Shown: positions 6,913-13,600 of the stretch, piece by piece | Layout: the number at the start of each line of letters is the position of its first letter | How positions within the stretch are numbered: position 1 is the stretch's first letter | NCBI GenBank assembly: GCA_902767175.1 | Contig: CACXGH010000226.1 | Location: 1-14,904 of the forward strand | Reading direction: 5' to 3' | Length of the DNA stretch: 14,904 nt | Source: an uncultured Ruminococcus sp. | Lineage (GTDB): Bacteria; Bacillota; Clostridia; Oscillospirales; Acutalibacteraceae | Notes under the pieces: generated by a model | Seen by the model: only the letters and a program-made list of their open reading frames with translations | What the model was told of the DNA's origin: nothing | Databases searched by the model: none | Made by a program: the position numbers and the translations under genes

Positions 6913-8164
6913 GACCTGTTATGAGCTTGGGATAGAAATATGTTGACTTCTGCGGCATTTTTTCGCCTGCTGCGGCAACATCACGGATCTCAGACACTCT
7001 TGTGGGGTTAAGTATAAACGCACACTGAGCCTTGCCTGAGGTTACGGCTGATACTGCTTCATCAAGCTGCTTTACATAGGTCAGGTTTATCTGCTTAGCC
7101 ATATTTTCCTTATCAATACCGAGAAGTCTTTCAAGCACAAGCGTATGCAGAACGGAAACATCAAGTCCTCTGTAAGCAGGGCTTTTATCCGGAAGAAGCT
7201 CTTCAAGGATACTGTCGTCCTTTAATACAAGAATAGTATAATCCTCACCGCCGCAATAGAACGCAAACGCCTTTTTGCCCTCATCATAGAGCTTTCTGAG
7301 CTTTTTGTCTGCCGATGCTATATCCTTTTTCTGAATAAGGTCAAAGTATTCACGGCTGTCATCAAGGAGCTTATCGGGATCGAAATCCTTGAGGTCACGG
7401 ACGAGTCTGTGAGTAGGAAGTACAACAAGTCCATCATGCTCCATATCAACGAGCATCATCATGATATAGTCTTCTTCACCTGTTGCTATGCCGTTTTCCC
7501 GACAATAGTTACGGTAATTCAGAGCCGTCTCATAGCGGTGGTGTCCGTCTGCAATATAGAGCTTTTTATCTGCAAATGCCTTAGAGATGAATGAGGTTTC
7601 CTCCGGATCAGTGACTATCCACAGTCTGTGGGTAACACCGTCACCGTCTGTAAGCTCGTTTACGGGCTGATCTGCCGAAAGCTCGTCTAATTTTTTTGTG
7701 ATTTCGTGCTGAGGGTCATTATAAAGAGAATAGATCTGGCTGAAATTGCAGCCTGTAGCCTTCATGAGGTTAAATCTGTCCTCCTTAGCCTTAGAGAGTG
7801 TCTCCTCATGAGGAAGAACTATTCCCTTTGAGAACTCCTCAAGCTTTACTCTCACGATACAGCCCTTGAACCTGGTATGCAGACCGTTAACGGTAAATTC
7901 CTCCTCATAGATATAGACGCCCTCCTTGTCGTCCTGTCTGAGGATACCCTCATCAAGCCATGTTCTGAGAGTCTTTCCTGCCTCATTGTAAGGATCATCA
8001 CCCTTTGGAAGCTCAAGTCTGATGATGTTGTCGGGGTTTTTGCTGAGATATGCAAGACGCTGTTCTTCACTTATGATGTCATATGGAGGACAAACCAGCT
8101 CTGCAATATCGCCTGCCTTTTCGGTATTAAATCTCAATGCTCTGAAAGGTCTTATCTCTGCCAT
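6893..8164 (-). CDS. DUF1015 family protein
   Basis: The 423-aa soluble protein belongs to the DUF1015 family, widespread in clostridia and without an established reaction. Family signs are the start MAEIRPFRALRF, the segment CPPYDIISEEQR, EEFTVNG followed by the glycine/charge pattern to LPHEETLSKAKEDR, and above all the motif ADGHHRYETAL with D206, G207, H208, H209 and R210. The DGHHR motif resembles the nucleotide-binding motif of ParB/sulfiredoxin-fold proteins, so phosphate or nucleotide handling is a reasonable guess but not shown. The ATG at 8170 would lie only 2 nt from AGGGAG. The second ATG at 8164 has the usual 8-nt spacing and gives the family's typical start, so I chose it. It is first in a probable two-gene unit. 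Confidence 0.9.
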   Translation of the reverse strand: MAEIRPFRALRFNTEKAGDIAELVCPPYDIISEEQRLAYLSKNPDNIIRLELPKGDDPYNEAGKTLRTWLDEGILRQDDKEGVYIYEEEFTVNGLHTRFKGCIVRVKLEEFSKGIVLPHEETLSKAKEDRFNLMKATGCNFSQIYSLYNDPQHEITKKLDELSADQPVNELTDGDGVTHRLWIVTDPEETSFISKAFADKKLYIADGHHRYETALNYRNYCRENGIATGEEDYIMMMLVDMEHDGLVVLPTHRLVRDLKDFDPDKLLDDSREYFDLIQKKDIASADKKLRKLYDEGKKAFAFYCGGEDYTILVLKDDSILEELLPDKSPAYRGLDVSVLHTLVLERLLGIDKENMAKQINLTYVKQLDEAVSAVTSGKAQCAFILNPTRVSEIRDVAAAGEKMPQKSTYFYPKLITGLVMNRF

Positions 8165-8214
8165 TTCCATATCTCCCTTTTGCTTAAAATTTAGAAAGAA
8201 AATACAATATCTTT

Positions 8215-8244
8215 ATTTTAACTGCTGAAAGGGGTCTGTGTCAA
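8215..8244 (-). promoter_or_regulatory. DUF1015 gene promoter
   Basis: On the minus strand TTGACA (8244-8239), an 18-bp spacer and TAAAAT (8220-8215) form a good sigma-A promoter. It lies 51 bp before the preferred ATG at 8164. Confidence 0.75.
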
Positions 8245-8329
8245 TGGTTAAAAGCATTAAAGCTTATATTTCTGCCGTAATCAAAGCATATCACAGCCCC
8301 AATGCAAAACAGCATGAAAAATGTAGACG

Positions 8330-8373
8330 AAAAAACAAACTTGTCCGGTAACCGGAAAACGACCCTTCGGACA
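8330..8373 (-). terminator. Leftward terminator in the 8165-8516 gap
   Basis: Leftward, TGTCCG (8373-8368) pairs with CGGACA (8347-8342). A competing shorter stem CCGG-TTA-CCGG (8355-8345) lies inside. AG then TTTGTTTTTT follows (8339-8330). It would end transcripts of the TSCPD/rpsR region after they cross the hairpin at 8401-8489. The remainder of the gap, 8245-8329, shows nothing I recognise. Confidence 0.6.
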
Positions 8374-8400
8374 GAATTCTGGAGGTTATCAAACAGGTAT

Positions 8401-8489
8401 AACAAAGTACAGGCTGTTATGTCTGACCGAAAAGCTTTTCATGAACGGATAAAGCTGTGAAGTCGTTTATAGACGGCCTGTACTTTGTT
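8401..8489. repeat. 89-nt long imperfect hairpin (inverted repeat or structured RNA)
   Basis: AACAAAGTACAGGC (8401-8414) and GCCTGTACTTTGTT (8476-8489) are perfect 14-bp inverted repeats. On the plus strand pairing continues inward through TGTT/AGACG with two G-T wobbles, giving about 18 pairs. After an internal loop GAC/GTC pair, then a 5/5 internal loop, then AGCTTT/AAAGCT around a 12-nt loop. GAAAAGCTTTTC inside is a 12-bp palindrome. There is no open frame, no T-run at either end and no clear target duplication. On the minus strand it would be the 3' untranslated part of the TSCPD transcript. Confidence 0.5.
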
Positions 8490-8516
8490 GTTAATAAATA
8501 TGATTTTTAAAGAATT

Positions 8517-8768
8517 TTATGATCGTTCAAGTGCTGTTTCGAGTGCGAGAGCCAATTGGTCGGGACATGATGTACCACGGAATCCGCACTGAACATTTTT
8601 GCATTTTTTTATAACGTCCTCTGCCTTCATTCCTTCGGCAAGGGCAGCAATGCCCTGCGTATTGCCCATGCAGCCGCCGTTGAACTTTATATTGCGGACA
8701 ATGCCGTCCTCAAGGTCAAATTCTATCGAGCGTGAACAGGTGTTTTTGGTTTTATAAGTGTGTCTCAT
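8517..8768 (-). CDS. TSCPD-domain small protein (TIGR03905-like, four Cys)
   Basis: The 83-aa soluble protein has the TSCPD domain otherwise known from the tail of B12-dependent ribonucleotide reductases. Hallmarks are YKTKNTCS near the start, FNGGCMGNTQGI, NVQCGFRGTSCPDQLALAL near the end, and four cysteines, which suggest metal or redox chemistry. The exact role of this stand-alone family is unknown. An in-frame TTG at 8786 would overlap the ribosome site, so I place the start at the ATG at 8768, which has AAGGAGG 8 nt upstream. The gene lies immediately downstream of the rpsR terminator with no visible promoter of its own, so it probably depends on readthrough. Confidence 0.9.
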   Translation of the reverse strand: MRHTYKTKNTCSRSIEFDLEDGIVRNIKFNGGCMGNTQGIAALAEGMKAEDVIKKCKNVQCGFRGTSCPDQLALALETALERS

Positions 8769-8792
8769 TGTAAAAACCTCCTTCAATAAACC

Positions 8793-8818
8793 AAAAACCG
8801 ATGTCTTTCGACATCGGT
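8793..8818 (-). terminator. Terminator of the rpsF-ssb-rpsR operon
   Basis: Leftward, ACCGATGTC-GAAA-GACATCGGT is a perfect 9-bp stem with a GAAA tetraloop, followed by TTTT then GG (8796-8791). It begins 9 nt after the rpsR stop codon (8827-8829). The T-run is short, so partial readthrough into the TSCPD gene is plausible. Confidence 0.85.
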
Positions 8819-8826
8819 GTTAAGGA

Positions 8827-9078
8827 TCAATCGCTTGTGTAAGGCATAAGAGCAAGATATCTTGCACGCTTTATTGCAACAGTGAGCTCTCTCTGATGGC
8901 GAGCACAGGTGCCTGTTACTCTGCGGGGGAGAATTTTAGCTCTTTCAGATACAAAACGACGAAGTCTTGAGATATCCTTGTAGTCGATAACTTCAACTTT
9001 ATCTACGCAAAAAGCACAAACCTTTTTACGGCTCTTTCTGCCGCCTCTGCGGTTATCTCTTTCGGGTCTTTCGGCCAT
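8827..9078 (-). CDS. rpsR: 30S ribosomal protein S18
   Basis: The 83-aa small-subunit protein binds 16S rRNA as a heterodimer with S6. The family core DYKDISRLRRFVSERAKILPRRVTGTCARHQRELTVAIKRAR is clear, after a basic Arg/Gly-rich N-terminus. C21-x-x-C24 and C58-x-x-H61 keep a zinc-ribbon arrangement, the metal-binding form of S18 (family knowledge); other S18 copies lack these residues. AAAGGAGG lies 8 nt before the ATG. It is third in the conserved rpsF-ssb-rpsR order, 28 nt after ssb, and is followed by the operon terminator. Confidence 0.98.
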   Translation of the reverse strand: MAERPERDNRRGGRKSRKKVCAFCVDKVEVIDYKDISRLRRFVSERAKILPRRVTGTCARHQRELTVAIKRARYLALMPYTSD

Positions 9079-9106
9079 TTGTAATTCCTCCTTTGTCTAT
9101 ATTTCT

Positions 9107-9556
9107 TCAGAAGGGCAGATCGTCATTGCCGGGTGCTTCATAGAAATCACCGTTATCTCCGCTTGAATAAGACGGAGCGGGTGTTGAAGGCTCGGAGCGG
9201 CGATAGCCCTGCGTGGTGTTCTGTGAGCCTGAACCGTCATTCTTTGAGTCACAGAATTCAACATTGTTTGCGACGACATCTGTGGTATAACGCTTATTGC
9301 CGTCTTTATCGGTATAGGAGCCTGTACGGATCTCACCGACGATAGCAATGCGTCTGCCCTTGCTGAAATACTTGCAAACGAATTCTGCTCTCTGCTGCCA
9401 TGCTGTGATCGAAATAAAATCTGCCTGACGTTCCTCGCCCTGCTTTGTGAAATTACGGTCGACTGCAATGGTAAATCTGGTCATTGCCATACCCGATTGG
9501 GTATGTCTGAGCTCTGGATCTGCTGTAAGTCTGCCTATCAAAGTAACATTATTCAT
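9107..9556 (-). CDS. ssb: Single-stranded DNA-binding protein
   Basis: The 149-aa protein coats single-stranded DNA during replication, repair and recombination. Residues 1 to about 105 form the OB fold: MNNVTLIGRLTADPELRHT at the start, then TRFTIAVDRNF, DFISITAWQQRAEFVCKYFSKG, and VGEIRTGSYTDKDGNKRYTT. A flexible Gly/Ser/Pro-rich linker (about 106-140) leads to the acidic tail DDLPF at 145-149, which recruits partner proteins in this family. GGGAGG is 8 nt before the ATG. It lies 17 nt after rpsF. Because it is in the S6/S18 operon, its level is tied to ribosomal protein synthesis. Confidence 0.98.
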   Translation of the reverse strand: MNNVTLIGRLTADPELRHTQSGMAMTRFTIAVDRNFTKQGEERQADFISITAWQQRAEFVCKYFSKGRRIAIVGEIRTGSYTDKDGNKRYTTDVVANNVEFCDSKNDGSGSQNTTQGYRRSEPSTPAPSYSSGDNGDFYEAPGNDDLPF

Positions 9557-9573
9557 AGATAATACCTCCCTGA

Positions 9574-9867
9574 TCAGGCATCCTTCTTGATAATCATTGA
9601 ACGGAGAACACCGTCAGTGATCTTTGTGATTCTGTCGAGTTCAGCAGGGAAAGCTGCTTCTGACTTGAAGTTATAAAGCGCATAGTAAGCGTCTGTTTCC
9701 TTGTTGATAGGATAAGCAAGTCTTCTCTTGCCCCATTCGTCAACGCTTTCCATGGTAGCATGCTTCTCGATCAGGTCAGTGAACTTCTTAACAGTTTCTG
9801 TTACAGCATCTTCTCCACGCTTGAGAGAAATTACGATAACTGCCTCATAAGAATTGATAACTGCCAT
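9574..9867 (-). CDS. rpsF: 30S ribosomal protein S6
   Basis: The 97-aa protein pairs with S18 on the small-subunit platform. The family pattern is clear: NSYEAVIVISLKRGED, then VDEWGKRRLAYPINKETDAYYALYNFKSE, and ELDRITKITDGVLRSMIIKKD at the end. AGAGGAGG lies 8 nt before the ATG. It is first in the operon, with its own promoter and a structured leader that may be an autoregulatory site. Confidence 0.98.
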   Translation of the reverse strand: MAVINSYEAVIVISLKRGEDAVTETVKKFTDLIEKHATMESVDEWGKRRLAYPINKETDAYYALYNFKSEAAFPAELDRITKITDGVLRSMIIKKDA

Positions 9868-9883
9868 TTGATTAACCTCCTCT

Positions 9884-9921
9884 CGGACTATGACCCCTGT
9901 TTTTCAAGGGGTAAGGATAGT
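9884..9921 (-). promoter_or_regulatory. rpsF leader hairpin, candidate S6:S18 autoregulatory element
   Basis: Leftward, ACTAT (9921-9917) pairs with ATAGT (9891-9887). Past a CCTT bulge opposite a single C, ACCCC (9912-9908) pairs with GGGGT (9897-9893) around a 10-nt loop. CCG (9886-9884) follows just before the Shine-Dalgarno. A two-stem element with a conserved CCG, bound by the S6:S18 complex, is known in rpsF leaders of many bacteria. The placement fits, but I cannot align it to the published consensus. Confidence 0.4.
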
Positions 9922-9944
9922 TATGCTGCTGCACAACAGACAAT

Positions 9945-9973
9945 ATTATATCATCATTAAACCAACTTGTCAA
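9945..9973 (-). promoter_or_regulatory. rpsF operon promoter, perfect consensus, overlapping the rpe stop
   Basis: On the minus strand TTGACA (9973-9968), 17 bp and TATAAT (9950-9945) match the sigma-A consensus exactly. The TGA stop codon of rpe (9972-9970) lies inside the -35 hexamer. No terminator separates rpe from rpsF, so upstream transcripts may also read into the ribosomal operon. Confidence 0.9.
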
Positions 9974-10614
9974 GCATTCTGCAGGAACTTTATTGCAGCC
10001 GCAGTGTCCTTTGCTTTGAAAACACCCGTGCCGGATACACATATATCAGCGCCTGCCTTTGCCGCAGCGCCCACTGTCTTTTCCGAAATTCCGCCGTCTA
10101 CCTCGATCAGAACATCAAGTCCTCTCTTACGGCATTCCTGCTTCAGTGCAGTTACCTTGGGCATCATATCCTCCATGAATGACTGTCCGCCAAATCCCGG
10201 CTCCACTGTCATTACAAGTACCATATACAGCCTGTCAAGGTAAGGATAGACCGTCCCGGCAGGTGTACCCGGCTTTATTACAAGACCGGGCTTTACACCG
10301 CGTGAGACTATTTTATCTATAGTCTTATCAATATCCGAATCGGCTTCTGCATGGAAGGTTATTATATCCGCACCCGCATCTGCGAATGCGTCTATATAGT
10401 CATAAGGCTCGCTTATCATCAGATGAACGTCAAACGGCAGCTTTGTATAAGGGCGGACAGCCTTTATTATACATGGACCTATCGTGATATTCGGTACAAA
10501 ATGACCGTCCATTACATCGAGATGAACGAGGTCTGCGCCTGCTTTGTCAATTCGGATTATCTCTTCACCCATTTTTGAAAAATCGCAGGAAAGCAGTGAC
10601 GGCGCAACTTTCAT
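9970..10614 (-). CDS. rpe: Ribulose-phosphate 3-epimerase
   Basis: The 214-aa TIM-barrel enzyme interconverts ribulose 5-phosphate and xylulose 5-phosphate in the pentose phosphate pathway. Metal-site residues are visible: H31 and D33 in VHLDVMDGHFVPN, H64 in PFDVHLMI, and D173 in EVDGGI. MTVEPGFGGQSF and GADICVSGTGVF are the usual phosphate-loop segments, and the length is typical. AAGGGG lies 9 nt before the ATG. It begins 15 nt after the large pseudo-ATPase gene, so the two are probably cotranscribed. In many Firmicutes rpe sits in a prkC-rsgA-rpe cluster; whether that is so here lies outside the window. Confidence 0.97.
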   Translation of the reverse strand: MKVAPSLLSCDFSKMGEEIIRIDKAGADLVHLDVMDGHFVPNITIGPCIIKAVRPYTKLPFDVHLMISEPYDYIDAFADAGADIITFHAEADSDIDKTIDKIVSRGVKPGLVIKPGTPAGTVYPYLDRLYMVLVMTVEPGFGGQSFMEDMMPKVTALKQECRKRGLDVLIEVDGGISEKTVGAAAKAGADICVSGTGVFKAKDTAAAIKFLQNA

Positions 10615-10629
10615 GTTATCTATCCCCTT

Positions 10630-13600
10630 TTATTTCCTTATTATTGTAGCTATTATCGAGGTTATCGACCAGAACCCTGTATAAATAAGCATTTCAAGAC
10701 AGCCGAGCTTTTCAAAGCCCGATACGAACGATATCATCGTTATCATAATGAGACCGAGACCAAGAGCTATCATCTGAAGTATCTTGGAAATTGTAACATT
10801 GGATTTCATCTTGATACAGCCTGATACAGCCTTCGCAAAAGATGAGAGCTTTCCTCTTGTCAGCAGGTACGCTCTTGATCTGTCGTCAGTGCCGGACATT
10901 GCTTCATTGCAGATATTTCCGAGTCCTGTAGGTACAACTGTAATACAGCGGTAGAACAATCCGAAACGCTCTGCTACGAATTCTCTTGTAAGGTTGGCAT
11001 CAACGGTACGGATTATGAAGCTTACACCGTTCTGTTCAAGCTCTTTCAGTTCGTTTGCTATATGCTTGTTTGTCTTATAGCTGAGAATAAACATTGCAAT
11101 AAGCTCTCCGCCTACGGTAATGTAAGTGATATCGTTGCCGTTTTTGTAATGTCTCTCCTCTACTTCCTTTTCGGGCGGCTCTATGTTATGTGATATGAGA
11201 AGCTCTCTGTTTCCTATGAGGACTCTCTGCCCTCTTACCCAGCCTTCAAGTCCTTTGCCGTCCTCAAATACGACGTTGTCAACTCTCGGAAGCATATTCT
11301 TGCTGCACTGTACGATATTCTCGAATACATGGATCATAGTACCGTTTACCGCATACATTATTGCAGCGCCTGCAAGGAGTGCGTCGTTAAGCATACTCTG
11401 TTTGAATGACTTCATGCCGCTGAGTGTGACAGAGCCTTTGGGATAAAGCTGAGAGGAGTCTATCATTACTGCGTTTGTATCGCAGAACTGCTTTACAGTC
11501 TCATAGCTTGTAATCATAGCGCCGTTTCTGAGAGACGACCTGCACAGTCTTCTCAGAGGAATATTGACTGCAAGTAGGCAGATTACGGGAACGCTCATGC
11601 AGGCTGTCAGAGCAAATGAAGAAAGACCGCCTGCAAAGTTGCGGCTGATAAGTCCGTAGAGTATACCGCAGGCAAGTGAAAATGCCGTTGTCCAGGGCGC
11701 TATTGTTGAAGCAAGCTTTTCGCTGGGGTCGGGAGCGTAGGAGAGCTGCAGGAAATTGCTCATGAACTTTGTCCTTCTTGTATAGCCGATTATAGGCTTG
11801 CCGGTGGGAAGCTCTTTTACCATTTTATCGGCATTCGTCTTGTCATTGAAGATCTTTCCTGCAAATTTCGGGTACGGCTTTGTAAGGAAGTTGAAATTAT
11901 TATGCGTCCTTGTGATTATCAGCAGCTTTCCGGCTGAATTGCAGAAAAGCGCAAGTATAACGAGAGGCGTATAAATAAACATCTTTCCGCTGAGGAAAAT
12001 ATCCGGAGTGAATAACGCCGTTATGCCCTGCATTGCTGCTGCTACTGCGGCAACGGCTACAGCCGTATCGGAATTGCCCTTGAAGCGTCTGAGCGGCATA
12101 AGACCGTTCACTATAGGATTGCGTGAAGCTATTACGGAAATAACAAACAGAATGAAGCTTATAACGGCATACCATAACCAGCCGTTTCTCATTGTATGGC
12201 TGAAAAGACCCGTACACTGTGCTATCAGCGAAAGCACGACTGCTGCTGCCGTGCAGGCAAGGAGCGTTACCGTCCGTGCAAATACGGATTGGAAATTCGT
12301 GTTTATTTCCGTTCTTATTGCATCTGCGTCTGACTCCTCGGTATAATCGTCAAGCTGAGGCTTCTGTTCTGTCTCTCTGACTATCTCGTCATCGGGATCA
12401 TAATCTTCTTCGTCACTGAAAAGCTCTCTGAAACGGAACTTCTTTTTGGTTTTCTTCGCCTTTGCCGCAGACTGTATTTCGGCCTTTGTAGCCCTTGACG
12501 GTTTTCCAGTCATTTTCTTTTCCGGCTCCTGCGGGGATTTTTTCTCAGCACCTGACACGGGCTTTTCAAGCAGCTCCATCAAGGATTTTGCAGGTGCGGC
12601 TTTAGCGGCAGGCTTTTTGGCTGCCGGAGCGGATTTCGGAGCCGTCTGCGCTGCAGGCTGGGAAGGTTTCTTCCTGCCGAAAAGAGGTATATGTGGTGAT
12701 GCCGGCTTTTCCGTTTTATTACCTGTCTTATGCTGGCCGGAGACTGATGACTGAGGTGCTTTGTGCTGTGCCTTCGGCTGAATCTTAGGCTGTGTCTTTG
12801 ACTGAGCGTTCTGTGCCGGCTTTTTCTCGGCTCTGCCGGATTTCCTGTTATTTTTAGGCTGCTTCTCTGCCTCGGCCTTTGCTTTTGCCGCTTCTTTCTG
12901 CGCTTTCACGGCGGCATTATAGGCTCTTACGGCTTCATATTCCGTCCTCAGCGTTCTTGTGAACTTGCCAGCCATGACAATAAAGGGCGGTGTATCGCTG
13001 TAGTGATAAGTTACTGCTTCGATATGTCCTTCGGTGAGATCCTTTTCGTTTTCGTCCTCGGGAGCAGGCTCTGCGTCATAAATCACATTATCGTGTATCC
13101 TGTCGGGAGCGCTGTGCTGAACGGGAAGTGAATTTATATGTATCACATCCGGTAATGCGCCTTGATACGGCTCACCGTACATAGATACAGAATTGTCTGT
13201 ATATCCGCTCTGTCCGGAGGCAGCGTCTTCCGTAAAGCTGTCCGGCTTTTCATCGTTTTCATGCTTGCTTTCAAAAGACAAGTTATCCTGCTTTACTGAT
13301 TTTTCGGCAGCGGTCTCTTCGTTTCCGTCATGTTTTTCCGACGGTATTTCGTGTCCTGCAGCCTTATCCTCTGCTGCGGCTTTCACGGAATTTACGGTTG
13401 TCTGCGAAATGCTTTCCGCTTCAGATGCAACGGCTGCCGAAAGCTTGCCTTCAACGGCAGACTGTGTTTTTTCTGTATTTCCGCCGTCGGACTTTTCCGT
13501 TTCGTTATCTGCTTTTGTATCCTCTGCTCGTGTTTCGTCCGCCTTGGACAAACCTGTCATCTTTGCGGCTTCCGTAAGCGCATTTTCTTTTTCGGCAGAC

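Noticed and set aside
8401..8489. Miniature inverted-repeat transposon
   Set aside because: The inverted ends would fit, but I see no flanking target duplication and no second copy in the window, so I left it as a hairpin of unknown kind.
8769..8786. TTG start at 8786 for the TSCPD protein
   Set aside because: The extra six codons contain the AAGGAGG ribosome site that serves the ATG at 8768.
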